Source of the DNA: Cognatishimia sp. SS12 | Lineage (GTDB): Bacteria > Pseudomonadota > Alphaproteobacteria > Rhodobacterales > Rhodobacteraceae | Reading direction: 5' to 3' | DNA length: 64,000 nt | Assembly (NCBI RefSeq): GCF_028369055.1 | Contig: NZ_JAQNCZ010000001.1 | Location: forward strand, 806,001 to 870,000 | Shown here: piece after piece, positions 19,678 to 29,800 of the stretch | How positions within the stretch are numbered: the stretch's first letter is position 1 | How the letters are laid out: each line of letters opens with the position of its first letter | Translations under genes and position numbers: made by a program | Notes under the pieces: generated by a model | Databases searched by the model: none | What the model saw: only the letters and a program-made list of their open reading frames with translations | What the model was told of the DNA's origin: nothing

Positions 19678-20151
19678 TCAATCTTTCAAGATTTCGGCGA
19701 GCCGCTCTTTTTCTGCTTCCGTCAGGGTTGCTTCGGTCTGGGCCGGGGCCTTGGCACGGCGGCGCAGATAGCCCCCCCCCACCCCAAGGGCCACGATCAG
19801 CATCGCTGGACCCGCAGCCCACAAAAGCAGGTTGCTGCCCCCCGTGGCCGGGCGCAAAAGCACGTATTCGCCATAGCCCGCAAATTCGCCGGGGATGCCG
19901 TAAACAATATAGTCAATCACATCGGTGTCGCTGTCGCCCGCCAGCAGCCGCTCGCGCACCAATAGGCGCAGGTCGCGGGCGATATCGGCGTTGCTTTCAT
20001 CGATGTTCTCGTTGCGGCACACCAGACAGCGCAGGTTCTTGGAAATCTCTCTCGCGCGCAGCTCAAGCAACGGATCATCCAGCACTTCGTCCGGTTGCAC
20101 CGCATAGGCTGGCGTCACAAGCAGCAGCAGGATCAGGGCAAGGCGTTTCAT
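19678..20151 (-). CDS. ccmH: Cytochrome c maturation protein CcmH (thiol oxidoreductase)
   Basis: CcmH (157 aa), called Ccl2 in Rhodobacter, handles apocytochrome c thiols before haem attachment in the periplasm. It has a signal peptide (1-17), the redox motif LRCLVC with Cys42 and Cys45, and a C-terminal membrane helix near 105-127. The start overlaps the ccmF stop (ATGA). It has only the CXXC domain; a CcmI-like TPR part is not in this window. Confidence 0.95.
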   Translation of the reverse strand: MKRLALILLLLVTPAYAVQPDEVLDDPLLELRAREISKNLRCLVCRNENIDESNADIARDLRLLVRERLLAGDSDTDVIDYIVYGIPGEFAGYGEYVLLRPATGGSNLLLWAAGPAMLIVALGVGGGYLRRRAKAPAQTEATLTEAEKERLAEILKD

Positions 20152-22124
20152 TCTGCGGCCACCCCATCGGCGGCAGCGGCTTTGCGCGCCCCCGCCGCGA
20201 CACGATAGCGGCGATCCAAAAGGCTCAAGACCCCGCCGAGCGCCATCAGCGTACAGCCGATCCAGATCCAATTGGTCAGCGGCTTGATATAGGTGCGCAC
20301 CGTATGGCCGCCACCGGCCTGCGCATCGCCAATCACCACATAGACATCGCGCCACAGGCGATAATCAATCGCGGCCTCGGTGGTGGGCATGCCGGCAACC
20401 GGATAGACCCGTTTTTCGGGATTAAGCCGCGTGATGAACCGCGTGCCTTTCAACAGATCGACATCGGCCGTTGTGGTCAGGTAATTGGGTCCCTGCGCCT
20501 CGCGCACGTCCTTCAACACAAAGGTATAGGCCCCCAGCTGATAAGGCTGATCAATATAGGCCACGCGAATATCTTCCTGCTCCCAGGCCGTAAGCCCCGC
20601 GACCCCCAGCATCGTGATGCCGAGGCCCGCATGGGCGACCGCCTTGCCCCAATCGGCCCCCGGCAGGCGGCGTAGCCGTGCCAGCCGCGCGGGCAAAGCC
20701 CCCCGCCCAGTGCGGCCCATCAGGTCGATCCCAGCGCCCATGACCACCCAGGCTCCAAGCGCCAGACCAATCGGCCCCAAGAGGCTGCGCCCGCTTTGCA
20801 TCGCCCAGATCAGCCCCAATACCGCCAGCGCCAGCAGCGCCGCCGGCCAAAGCTTGCGGGCCATCCGGCCCAATGCGGCGCGTTTCCACGGCAACATGGC
20901 CCCCAGCGGCAGGATCACCCCGAGCGCCACCATGAAGGGCGTGAAGGCAAGGTTGAAAAACGGCGGCCCCACGCTGAGTTTGCGGTCAAACGCCAGCTCG
21001 GCCACCAGCGGCCAGATCGTGCCCACAAAGACCACAAAGCAGCTGACTGCCAACAGGATATTGTTCAGGATCAACGCGGTTTCGCGACTGACCATGCTGA
21101 AAATGCCCTTGGCCTCCATCGCGCCAGCGCGCAGCGAAAACAGTATCAGCGCCCCGCCCATAAAGATCGCAAGAATGGCCAGAATAAACACGCCACGCTC
21201 CGGATCATTAGCAAAGGCATGCACCGAGGTGATCACACCGGAGCGGACAATAAAGGTGCCAATCAGCGAAAACCCAAAGGCCAGGATGGCCAGCAGAATG
21301 GTCCAGCTTTTCAGGCTTTCGCGTTTCTCCACCACAATGGCCGAATGCAGCAGCGCCGCCGCCAAAAGCCAAGGCATAAAGCTGGCGTTTTCCACCGGGT
21401 CCCAGAACCAGAAACCGCCCCAGCCCAATTCGTAATAGGCCCACCAAGAGCCAAGCGCGATGCCGATGGTCAGGAAAATCCACGCCGCCAGCGTCCAAGG
21501 ACGCACCCAGCGGCCCCAGGCGGCGTCCACGCGCCCTTCGATCAGGGCGGCAACAGCAAAGGAAAAGGACAGGCTCAGCCCGACATAACCAAGGTAGAGA
21601 AACGGCGGATGAAAGGCGAGGCCCGGATCCTGCAGCAGCGGGTTCAGCCCCTGCCCGTCAAACGGCACATCCTGCATGCGCACAAATGGGTTTGAGGTCA
21701 GCAAGATAAAAGCGAAAAACGCCACCGCGACGCTGGATTGCACCGCCAATGCCCGCGCGCGCAGGCTGGGCGGCAAGGCCCCGCCAAACCACGCCAGACA
21801 GGCCCCGAACAACGTCAGGATCAGCACCCAAAGCAGCATCGAGCCCTCGTGATTGCCCCAGACGCCGCTGACCTTGTAGAGCATCGGTTTTAACGTATGC
21901 GAATTCAAATACACCAGCTGCAGCGAAAAATCTGACACCACAAAGGCATGGGTCAGCGCGCCAAAGGCAAAGGCGGTCAGCAGAAATTGCGTGATGGCCG
22001 CAGGCTCGGCCAGAGCCATCCAGCCTGCCCAGCGTTTCTGGGCACCAATCAAGGGGACAATCGCTTGCACCACGGCGGTGAAAGCGGCAAGGATCAGGGC
22101 GAAATGGCCAAGCTCGTTTAACAT
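20148..22124 (-). CDS. ccmF: Cytochrome c haem lyase subunit CcmF
   Basis: CcmF (658 aa), the large membrane subunit of the haem lyase of system I cytochrome c maturation, takes haem from CcmE and attaches it to apocytochrome c. About 14-15 membrane helices are visible, with the haem-binding WWD region WGGFWFWDPVENASFMPWL near residues 230-250 and a large periplasmic loop near the C-terminus (QEDIRVAYIDQPYQLGAYTF). Its stop overlaps the ccmH start. The gene just upstream is a phage-type holin, not another ccm gene. Confidence 0.97.
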   Translation of the reverse strand: MLNELGHFALILAAFTAVVQAIVPLIGAQKRWAGWMALAEPAAITQFLLTAFAFGALTHAFVVSDFSLQLVYLNSHTLKPMLYKVSGVWGNHEGSMLLWVLILTLFGACLAWFGGALPPSLRARALAVQSSVAVAFFAFILLTSNPFVRMQDVPFDGQGLNPLLQDPGLAFHPPFLYLGYVGLSLSFSFAVAALIEGRVDAAWGRWVRPWTLAAWIFLTIGIALGSWWAYYELGWGGFWFWDPVENASFMPWLLAAALLHSAIVVEKRESLKSWTILLAILAFGFSLIGTFIVRSGVITSVHAFANDPERGVFILAILAIFMGGALILFSLRAGAMEAKGIFSMVSRETALILNNILLAVSCFVVFVGTIWPLVAELAFDRKLSVGPPFFNLAFTPFMVALGVILPLGAMLPWKRAALGRMARKLWPAALLALAVLGLIWAMQSGRSLLGPIGLALGAWVVMGAGIDLMGRTGRGALPARLARLRRLPGADWGKAVAHAGLGITMLGVAGLTAWEQEDIRVAYIDQPYQLGAYTFVLKDVREAQGPNYLTTTADVDLLKGTRFITRLNPEKRVYPVAGMPTTEAAIDYRLWRDVYVVIGDAQAGGGHTVRTYIKPLTNWIWIGCTLMALGGVLSLLDRRYRVAAGARKAAAADGVAAE

Positions 22125-22192
22125 GGTCCAGCTATACGCCGGGCGCGCGGCAAGGCCAATTCAAATCGTTGTGCGGTTGCGGCACGTTTTGT

Positions 22193-22208
22193 CGCGCCCT
22201 AGGGCGCG
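22193..22208. repeat. Perfect 16-bp palindrome at the holin stop codon
   Basis: A perfect 16-bp palindrome with an 8-bp stem covers the last codon region of the holin gene. It has no adjacent U tract, so it is a weak terminator candidate at best; it could limit read-through or protect an RNA end between the holin gene and ccmF. Confidence 0.4.
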
Positions 22209-22720
22209 TCGCGCTGTCTTTGCCAATCCATCAGCGCAGCGTTGTCTTCGATGATGATCGGGGCCTCGGTGCGCGGGACAAAAGCCGCAGAGCGCCGCAG
22301 GCTTTCTGCCATGGCGCGCTGAAACTCCTGCCCTTTCATCTGATGCCGCGCGCCGAAATAAAAACTGACAATCACCCCGAGAAGCCACCAAAGCGGCTCG
22401 GGCACCAGCGCGATACCCTGCATCCGGGCCGCAAACCACACCGGGTCCACCATGGCGGCTACAAACAGCCCCAAGCACCCCAGCGCCATCAAGGGGCGTG
22501 GCAGGCGGTTGATCGCATCCATCAACCGATCAAACCGCCCGCGCGGTCCCGGCGCGACGGGGGTGAACTCTGCGCCAAACTGCGCCATCGCAGCGGCCGC
22601 GCGCGCCTGTTCTCGTACCGCGCCTGCCTCGGCGTTTTCCACAAAAACCTCGGCGGTGTCGCGTAGCACATTGCGCCCGCCGCCAAAGACCCATTCGACA
22701 ACGCGCGCGATCAGCCCCAT
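22199..22720 (-). CDS. GTA/phage-type 3TM holin family protein
   Basis: A 173-residue protein matching the 'holin of 3TMs, for gene-transfer release' family: an amphipathic N-terminal region (IARVVEWVFGGGRNVL, then RLMDAINRLPRPLM), two or three hydrophobic segments at about 76-96 and 106-124, and a hydrophilic tail. Holins make membrane lesions through which an endolysin reaches the wall. It starts inside the last codons of the endolysin gene (10-base overlap). In Rhodobacter capsulatus a homologous endolysin-holin pair lies apart from the main GTA cluster and releases GTA particles; I infer the same role here. Confidence 0.85.
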   Translation of the reverse strand: MGLIARVVEWVFGGGRNVLRDTAEVFVENAEAGAVREQARAAAAMAQFGAEFTPVAPGPRGRFDRLMDAINRLPRPLMALGCLGLFVAAMVDPVWFAARMQGIALVPEPLWWLLGVIVSFYFGARHQMKGQEFQRAMAESLRRSAAFVPRTEAPIIIEDNAALMDWQRQRDAP

Positions 22721-23310
22721 GCCGCCACCCGCGTCTTAAATTCAGCCTCCGACAGATGATAGCGCTGTGACATGAAGCTTTCGGCGCGCTTGATCCAGCC
22801 GCCCTTGCCCCCCGCACGGGTGCGGGCAAATTTACGCAAAGGCGCGCGCTGATCCGCCAGGCGCAGATAATAATTGCGCCGCGCAATGGCATAGGCATCC
22901 ACCAGATGATGCGGCGCAAGGGCGGCAGCCTCAGCCGCCGCGCGGGCCGTCTGCGGGCCGATGACCCCATCAACCGCAACGCTTTGGCCCATCTGCCCCA
23001 GCAGGCGCTGCAGGATTTTCACCGCATTGCGCCCGGCATTGACATACATGTCAAAGACGCTGGGCTGCAGTGGCTCGGGCAGGATCGCAATACCCGGCGC
23101 GGTGTAATAATGCTGAATGAAAATCTCAATCGCCTGCGCTTTGCTCAAGCGGCGCAGCGCCGCCACGCCCAGACTGTCATCCCCGCGCACGGCGCGCAGT
23201 GTCGCAAGCGTGACGCCATATTTGGTCGGCCCGCCCGGATCATCCGGATCATTCACATAGCCGCCCTCACGGGCGAGGATCTCTGTTGCGATGGCTTGAA
23301 TTCTGTCCAT
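22711..23310 (-). CDS. Holin-associated N-acetylmuramidase (GH108 endolysin)
   Basis: A 199-residue peptidoglycan hydrolase. The N-terminal glycoside hydrolase 108 domain has the signature EGGYVNDPDDPGGPTKYGV with catalytic Glu15; the C-terminal half carries DGVIGPQTARAAAEA, a peptidoglycan-binding-type segment (PG_binding_3). There is no signal peptide, so it needs the holin to reach the cell wall. The holin gene overlaps its end by ten bases. The pair sits between ccmE and ccmF, interrupting the cytochrome c maturation genes. Members are sometimes annotated as secretion activator proteins; given the holin partner I favour an endolysin for gene-transfer-agent release. Confidence 0.9.
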   Translation of the reverse strand: MDRIQAIATEILAREGGYVNDPDDPGGPTKYGVTLATLRAVRGDDSLGVAALRRLSKAQAIEIFIQHYYTAPGIAILPEPLQPSVFDMYVNAGRNAVKILQRLLGQMGQSVAVDGVIGPQTARAAAEAAALAPHHLVDAYAIARRNYYLRLADQRAPLRKFARTRAGGKGGWIKRAESFMSQRYHLSEAEFKTRVAAWG

Positions 23311-23415
23311 ATGCCCTCCGGCCTCGCTGCAGTTTTGCTGAGGTCAGAAGGCTCGCGCCTGGGTCTTAAGGCAGGGCCAGCGCAGCGCACGCGCCAGGTG
23401 CAACAGAGCCGCCCG

Positions 23416-23871
23416 TCAACTGGCGTCTTCGCCTTCGGGCGCAACATAAACGCCCTGCTCCTTGAGGGCATCAATCACCTCTTTAGGCATATATGTCTCA
23501 TCATGTTTGGCAAGAATTTCAGAAGCTTGAAAAACGCCACTGACGTAACGACCGGTGCCGACCATACCTTGATTTTCTTCAAAAAGATCGGGCAGCACCC
23601 CGGTAAAGGCCACCGGCACGCTTGCGCCGCCATCGGTGACATTGAAGGTCACGGTTTCACCTTGCCCGCGCTGTAGGCTGCCCTCTTCCACCAGGCCGCC
23701 GATGCGGAAGGTTTCATTTGGGGCGGGCGGCTCCGCGATCACTTGGCTGGGGGAGCGAAAGAAATTGATGCCGTCGCGCATGGCATACCCAATCAGCGCC
23801 GTGGACAGTGCAAGCGCCACTGCGGCAACCATGATCACCTGAATGCGACGTTTCTTTTTGAGGCCCTTCAT
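23416..23871 (-). CDS. ccmE: Cytochrome c haem chaperone CcmE
   Basis: CcmE (151 aa) carries haem covalently in the periplasm and hands it to CcmF. It has a basic N-terminus, a membrane anchor (about 10-30) and the OB-fold domain with the haem-binding His123 and axial ligand Tyr127 in AKHDETYMP. It follows argC by 31 bases on the minus strand and precedes the endolysin by 105 bases. CcmA-D and CcmG are not in the window. Confidence 0.97.
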   Translation of the reverse strand: MKGLKKKRRIQVIMVAAVALALSTALIGYAMRDGINFFRSPSQVIAEPPAPNETFRIGGLVEEGSLQRGQGETVTFNVTDGGASVPVAFTGVLPDLFEENQGMVGTGRYVSGVFQASEILAKHDETYMPKEVIDALKEQGVYVAPEGEDAS

Positions 23872-23902
23872 GTGCCCGCTCCTTGTTTTGTGGCCACCGC
23901 CC

Positions 23903-24931
23903 TTACGGGAAACAGGGCGCCAGCATCAGCCCTTCGGTCTCGGGCAGGCCCAGCATCAGGTTGGCGTTTTGCAACGCCTGCCCGCTGGAGCCTTTGGTCA
24001 GATTATCCAGCGCCGCCACCACGATGGCGCGCCCTTCGATCCGGTCTTTGACCACGCCGATGTGGCAGAAATTGCTGCCGCGCACGTGGCGCGTGCTGGG
24101 GGTCTGGCCAACAGGCAGCATCTCGATGAACGGTTCGGCCTCATAGGCGCTGCTCAGCGTCTGGTGGATCACCTCGGCATCGCCCTGCACATAGACCGTC
24201 GCCAGAATGCCCCGGTTGGCAGGCACCAAATGCGGCGTGAATTGCACTTTGACAGGGCGGCCCGCTAAGGCACTGAATTCCTGATCAAATTCGCCCAGAT
24301 GCCGATGGGTGCCACCGACCGCATAAGGATGATAGCCTTCGCTCAGCTCGGCGTGGAGCAGGTTCTCCTTAAGCGAGCGGCCAGCGCCGGAGACGGCACA
24401 TTTCAGATCCAGAATGATCTGGTCAAGGTCAATCACCCCAGCCGAAATCAGCGGGCGCAGCGCATATTGGCCGGTGGCGGCATTACAGCCGGTGCCCGCC
24501 ACTAGCCGCGCGGATTTGATCTCATCCCGGTAAAATTCGGTGAGGCCATAGACCGCCTCGGCCTGCTCTTCCAGCGCGTCGTGCTGCCCGCCGTACCATT
24601 TGACGTATTCTTCAGGATCGCGCAGCCGGAAATCAGCCGAGAGATCAACGACTTTCACGGTTTTGGGCAGAGCACGGATCACCTTTTGACTGGTCGCATG
24701 TGGCAGGCCGCAAAACACCAGATCGACATTGGCAAAATCTATCTGATCAATGGTGACCAGATCCGGCAGATCCAGATGGCGCAGATGCGGGAACACATCG
24801 GCCATGGCCATGCCCGCTTTGGAGTTGGCGGCCAGCGCGACAATCTCCATCGACGGATGGGTCGCGATCAGGCGCACCAGTTCGGCGCCGGTATAGCCAC
24901 TGGCCCCGAGGATTGCGATCTTATGGGTCAT
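23903..24931 (-). CDS. argC: N-acetyl-gamma-glutamyl-phosphate reductase
   Basis: ArgC (342 aa) reduces N-acetylglutamyl phosphate with NADPH in arginine synthesis. The Rossmann start is [17 protein letters not shown]; the catalytic cysteine is Cys149 in [11 protein letters not shown], a variant of the more usual NPGCYPT that I associate with one alphaproteobacterial ArgC branch. [11 protein letters not shown] supplies the catalytic histidine region. Length is standard. It lies between murI and ccmE on the minus strand. Confidence 0.95.
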   Translation of the reverse strand: MTHKIAILGASGYTGAELVRLIATHPSMEIVALAANSKAGMAMADVFPHLRHLDLPDLVTIDQIDFANVDLVFCGLPHATSQKVIRALPKTVKVVDLSADFRLRDPEEYVKWYGGQHDALEEQAEAVYGLTEFYRDEIKSARLVAGTGCNAATGQYALRPLISAGVIDLDQIILDLKCAVSGAGRSLKENLLHAELSEGYHPYAVGGTHRHLGEFDQEFSALAGRPVKVQFTPHLVPANRGILATVYVQGDAEVIHQTLSSAYEAEPFIEMLPVGQTPSTRHVRGSNFCHIGVVKDRIEGRAIVVAALDNLTKGSSGQALQNANLMLGLPETEGLMLAPCFP

Positions 24932-25039
24932 GCTTTGACCTTTCTATTCCTTGGCTCCTGCCGGACATGCGCCGCAGAGCTTGGCCCAAGACCGGGCCGC
25001 ATAGTGTTTCAGAGGATTTAAGGCGCTTTGCGCCAATCA

Positions 25040-25852
25040 TCAAGCAGCGATGAACTCGACTTTTCGTCGCAGAAACTGCGTCGCGCGGTCGCTGACGCGC
25101 GCCGGATCGCCCGTGGTCAGGAACATGCTGTCGGTGCCGCTGCCAATCATCGTGGGGTGGCGGCGCAGGTAGTCGCCCAGACTGTCGGCCACCAGATTGG
25201 CTTGGCTATAGACTTTGACATCCTCGCCAAGCGCCGCCTGAAAGGCCTCTTCCATCCACGGATAATGGGTGCAGCCCAAAATCGCCGCCTCAGGATGGGG
25301 CATTTTGCGTTTCAGCGCGTCAACATGGCTGCGCACCAGTGCCTCGGCCAAGATCACGTCGCCATCTTCGATGGCGTCCACCACGCCGCCGCACGCCTGC
25401 GCCTCAACGTCAACGCCAATGGCGCGAAACGCCAGCTCGCGTTGAAAGGCGCGGCTGGACACGGTCGCAGGGGTCGCAAACAGCGCCACATGTTTGACGG
25501 CCACTTCGCGCGGCGGGCTGTTGTCGCCCCAACGCCGTTCTGTCAGCGCCTCAATCAACGGCACAAACACCCCAAGCACCCGCTTGTTTTCAGGCAGAAA
25601 GCTTTCCTGCATCCGGCGCAGGGCGGCGGCGCTGGCGGTGTTGCAGGCAAGGATCACCAGATCGCAGCCCGCGTCCCAAAGACGTTCCACCGATTTGGTG
25701 GTCAGATCATAGATGTCATCGGCATCACGCACCCCATAAGGCGCATGGGCATTGTCGCCAAAATAGACCAGCGGCACATCCGGCAGACGCTTGCTGACCG
25801 CATCATAAACGGTCAATCCACCCAACCCACTATCAAAGATCCCGACTGCCAT
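25040..25852 (-). CDS. murI: Glutamate racemase
   Basis: MurI (270 aa) makes D-glutamate for peptidoglycan. The two catalytic cysteines are in LACNTASA and GCTHYP, and the N-terminal [11 protein letters not shown] binds substrate. I start it at the ATG preceded by AAAGGTGGA; an upstream in-frame ATG would add 32 residues overlapping the acyltransferase gene with no family similarity. It follows the acyltransferase by 13 bases, so they are co-transcribed. Confidence 0.95.
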   Translation of the reverse strand: MAVGIFDSGLGGLTVYDAVSKRLPDVPLVYFGDNAHAPYGVRDADDIYDLTTKSVERLWDAGCDLVILACNTASAAALRRMQESFLPENKRVLGVFVPLIEALTERRWGDNSPPREVAVKHVALFATPATVSSRAFQRELAFRAIGVDVEAQACGGVVDAIEDGDVILAEALVRSHVDALKRKMPHPEAAILGCTHYPWMEEAFQAALGEDVKVYSQANLVADSLGDYLRRHPTMIGSGTDSMFLTTGDPARVSDRATQFLRRKVEFIAA

Positions 25853-25865
25853 GGCGCATCCACCT

Positions 25866-26756
25866 TTATTGAGACTTAGTATCTCGGTATTTCTGTTCAA
25901 ATTCAAACCCATATGACGATGAGTCAAGGGGTGTCGGAGACAAAGCATATGTTTGCGCGCGCAGGAAGTCCATCAGCGCTTTGCTGTCAGACTGACGCGC
26001 CTGAATTTCGGCGCGCGCAATGGGCTTGCCGACGACAATGCGCACAGGCTGATCAACCCGCTTGCGAAATTCACGGATCAGGAAGCTCATGCGCAGGGTA
26101 TAATGCAGATGGCTCGCCAATTGAAAAAACCGCGTTGTGCTGCCGTCAAAGAAGAGCGGCACAACAGCGGCCTCTGATTTGGCAACCATCCGCGCCGTGA
26201 ACCCGCGCCACACAGGATCAAGCGGCACCCCTAACGGCGTGGCGGCAGTACTGACGGTGCCGCCCGGAAAAATGCCAATCGCCCCACCGTCCCGAAGATA
26301 CGACACAGCGGTTTTGCGCGTGGATAGGTTAAGCTGCATGGCGGCTTTGGTTTCGGAAAAATCAATCGGCAGCACCACCCGGTTGATGTCATCGGCTTTG
26401 CGAAACACCTGATGCGCCAGAATGCGGAAATCCCCGCGCAGCTCACTGAGGAGCTGGCCCATCATCAGGCCATCCAGAATGCCATAGGGGTGATTGGCAA
26501 TCAGCAAAAGCGGCCCCGTGCGCGGGATCAGATCAAGGCTGCCCCCCACCACCTCTAGCGTCAGCCCATAGCGGCGGCGCATCACATCCCAGAAATCGGC
26601 CCCAGCCGCGACCTCGGCCTCATAGCCTTTGGCGCGGCGGATCAGCCCGGGCCGCCCGGTCAGGTTTTCAAAGCTGCGGATCACAAATCGCCCCGCCGCC
26701 GTTTGGGCGGAATGGGCATAGCTGATATCCCGAACAATGGCGCGCTGCGAGGTCAT
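25866..26756 (-). CDS. Lysophospholipid acyltransferase family protein
   Basis: A 296-residue PlsC-fold acyltransferase. The catalytic histidine motif is NHPYGILDG (His89, Asp95) and the glycerol-phosphate/acceptor motif is IFPGGTVST near residue 155. The NHP(Y/F)G form and length place it with the hemolysin-like or OlsA-like acyltransferases used for phospholipid or ornithine lipid synthesis rather than with canonical PlsC; the precise acceptor cannot be told. A C-terminal tail ([13 protein letters not shown]) is unlike the core family. It is upstream of murI, and the ior terminator separates it from the gene behind it. Confidence 0.85.
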   Translation of the reverse strand: MTSQRAIVRDISYAHSAQTAAGRFVIRSFENLTGRPGLIRRAKGYEAEVAAGADFWDVMRRRYGLTLEVVGGSLDLIPRTGPLLLIANHPYGILDGLMMGQLLSELRGDFRILAHQVFRKADDINRVVLPIDFSETKAAMQLNLSTRKTAVSYLRDGGAIGIFPGGTVSTAATPLGVPLDPVWRGFTARMVAKSEAAVVPLFFDGSTTRFFQLASHLHYTLRMSFLIREFRKRVDQPVRIVVGKPIARAEIQARQSDSKALMDFLRAQTYALSPTPLDSSSYGFEFEQKYRDTKSQ

Positions 26757-26778
26757 GCTGCCTTTTTAGAGGCGCGCA

Positions 26779-26812
26779 CAAAAAGACACAGCCCCGCAAT
26801 GGGGGCTGTGCG
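26779..26812 (-). terminator. Rho-independent terminator after iorAB
   Basis: On the minus strand a roughly ten-bp stem (26787-26796 with 26801-26810) is followed by a U-rich tail (TCTTTTTG). It ends iorAB transcription before the acyltransferase gene. Confidence 0.85.
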
Positions 26813-26851
26813 TTGTTTCAACATTGCTGTGATCAGAAGATCACGGGCTGA

Positions 26852-29800
26852 TTATTCCGCCGCGCGGGGCAGATCAGATGCCGGGGTGCGCAGCACCGCC
26901 AGCAGCTCTTCGCGGCGTTTGGCGGCCTTGGCTTCGTTGGCCGCTTTGACAGGACCATAGCCTTTGATCTGCATCGGCAGCTCGGCCAGGGCAATTGCCG
27001 CGTCATGGGCCGCGTCACCCTGTTGTGGCAACACCTCTGCCATGTCGTTTTCATACTGCTTGATCAGCGCGCGCTCCATCTTGCGCTCTTCGGTATAGCC
27101 AAAGACATCCAACGGCGTGCCGCGCAGGGATTTCAGCTTGGCCAACAGTTTGAACCAACGCAGCATGCCTTCGCCAAATTCGCGTTTCTGCGGGTGCCCA
27201 CCCGGCCCCATTTTGCTGAGCATCGGCGGCGCGAGGTGGAATTTCATTTTGAAATCCCCGCTGAATTGCTTGGCCGCTTTTTCGCGGGTTTCCAGATGCA
27301 TCCGCGCCACTTCGTATTCATCTTTGTAAGCCAGCAGTTTGAAATAGCCTTTGGCCACGGCTTCTTTCAGGCGCGCATCCGCAATCGGGTCCACCAACGC
27401 GCGGTATTTCTTAGCCAGACCTTTGCCCTGGTATTTTACCAGTTGATCTGCGCGGAAGGCGATTTTTTCCTCCAGCGATTTTGGCAGCGCAACAATACCT
27501 GGTGCCAGCAGTTTCTCGGCCTCAGCCGGATAAAGCGCCGCCCAGCGACCCAGTTCAAAGGCGCGTTTGTTTTCATCGACCTTTGCGCCATTCAGCGTGA
27601 TCGCATGCATAATCGCCTCATGGCTGACCGGGATCTGGCCCATTTGCCAGCTCGCGCCAAAGATCATCATGTTGGAATAGATCGAATCTCCCATGGTGAC
27701 GCGCGCCAGTTCCGACGCATCAAACAGCAAGAGCCCGTCTTGCAAACGCGCCTGCAATTGCAGCGCAAGGCGGTCGCCCGGGATGGTGAATTCGGTATTC
27801 CGCGTAAATTCGCCAGTGATGATTTCATGGCTGTTCACCACCGCGCCGGTGCGGCCCATGGTTGTCAGACCCAGCGTCTTGGCCCCGGCGCTGACCACCA
27901 GATCGCCGCCAATCAGCGCATCACATTCGCCGGTGGCGACGCGGATGGCGCTGATGTCATCGGGGGTTTCCGCCAGACGGCAGTGGATATGCACGGCCCC
28001 GCCCTTTTGCGCGAGACCTGCCATTTCCATCATGCCAGCGGCTTTGCCATCAATCTGTGCAGCCTGCGCCAGAACCGCGCCAATGGTCACGATGCCGGTG
28101 CCGCCCACGCCGGTCATCACCACATTGTGGGTGCCGGTGATGGGTTTGATTTCAGGCTGTGGCATGTCGGGCAATTCCAGACTGGCCGAGGCTTCCTTGC
28201 GGATCTTCGCGCCAGACAGCGTGACAAAGGACGGGCAGAAGCCGCTGAGACAGCTAAAGTCTTTGTTGCAGCTGGATTGGTCGATGCCGCGTTTGCGGCC
28301 CAGCTCTGTTTCAACCGGCACAATCGAGACGCAGTTGGATTGCACCCCGCAATCGCCGCAGCCTTCGCAGACATCGGTGTTGATAAACACGCGCTTGTCC
28401 GGATCAGGGAAAGCCCCGCGCTTACGGCGGCGGCGTTTTTCATTGGCGCAGGTCTGCACGTAAAGGATCGCCGAAACGCCGGCGATGGTTTTCATCTTGT
28501 CCTGCACATCCATGAATTCGGCACGTTCATGCACCATCAACCCGGATGGGAAGGCCTTAAGGTCGATGTCTTCTTTCTCGTCATAGACCAGCGCGATGTT
28601 TTTCACGCCCATGGCCTGCAATTCGCGCGCGATTTGCGGCGCGTCGATACCGCCATCAATGGGCTGACCGCCGGTCATCGCAACCGCGTCGTTATAGAGG
28701 ATTTTATAGGTGATATTGGTGCCGGCCGCCAAAGCCGCTCGGATCGCAAGCGAGCCAGAGTGCGTATAGGTGCCATCCCCAAGATTCTGGAAAATATGCT
28801 CGCGCTTAGAGAACGGCGCTTCGCCCACCCAGTTGACGCCTTCGCCGCCCATCTGGGTAAAGCCCACCGAATTGCGATCCATCCATTGCACCATGTAATG
28901 GCAGCCAATGCCGGCACCGCCGCGGCTGCCATCCGGCACGCGGGTCGAGGTATTGTGCGGACAGCCCGAGCAATAATGCGGCACGCGGTTGGCCAGATCT
29001 TCAGCGTTGTCGGCCTTTTTGGCCTCCATCAGCGCGCTCAGCCCGGCTTTGATGCCATCGGTGCCCCGGCCCTCTTCGATCAGGATATCACCGATCTTTT
29101 CGGCAATCATGATCGGGTCCAGCGCGCCACGTGTCGGGAACAGCTCTTCGCGGTGCATGCTGCCCGCGCCGCCCTTGTACCAGCCATAGACGCGGCGGCC
29201 CTGACGATCATCAAAGATCGCTTCTTTCACCTGCACTTCGATCAGCTTGCGTTTTTCTTCGACGATCACGATCAGATCAAGATCTTCGGCCCAGTCGTGA
29301 AAACCTTTCATATCCAGCGGGAAGGTTTGGCCAATCTTATAGGTGGTCAGGCCCAGGCGCTCTGCCTCTGCCTCGTCAATGTTCAGCAGCGACATCGCAT
29401 GGGTCAAATCAAGCCAGTTCTTACCGGCCGCCGCAAAACCGATTTTCGCGCCGGGTTTGCCCCAGACCCGTTTATCCATCTTGTTGGCGTGGGAAAACGC
29501 CTCTGCGGCGTAGCGCTTGTAATCGATCATGCGCACTTCTTGGTCGTGCGGCGTGTCAGGGGTGCGAATATTCAAGCCGCCCGCAGGCATCTGAAACTCC
29601 GGGGTGACAACATTGACCCGGTCAACACTGCCGTCAATGACAGCGGTGGCTTCGATCGTGTCCTTCATGGTTTTCAGACCCACCCAGACACCGGCAAAGC
29701 GCGAGAGCGCGAGGCCATAAAGACCATAGTCGATGATTTCCTGCACACCGGCAGGAGACACAACAGGCATGTAGGCATCCACCAAAGCCCATTCAGATTG

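Noticed and set aside
22199-23310. Endolysin/holin as a prophage remnant
   Set aside because: No integrase, attachment site, structural or replication genes flank it; composition matches the neighbours, and the pair type is that of gene-transfer-agent release.
25853-25948. Upstream start for murI
   Set aside because: The added 32 residues overlap the acyltransferase end, have no similarity to MurI, and the downstream ATG has a good ribosome site.
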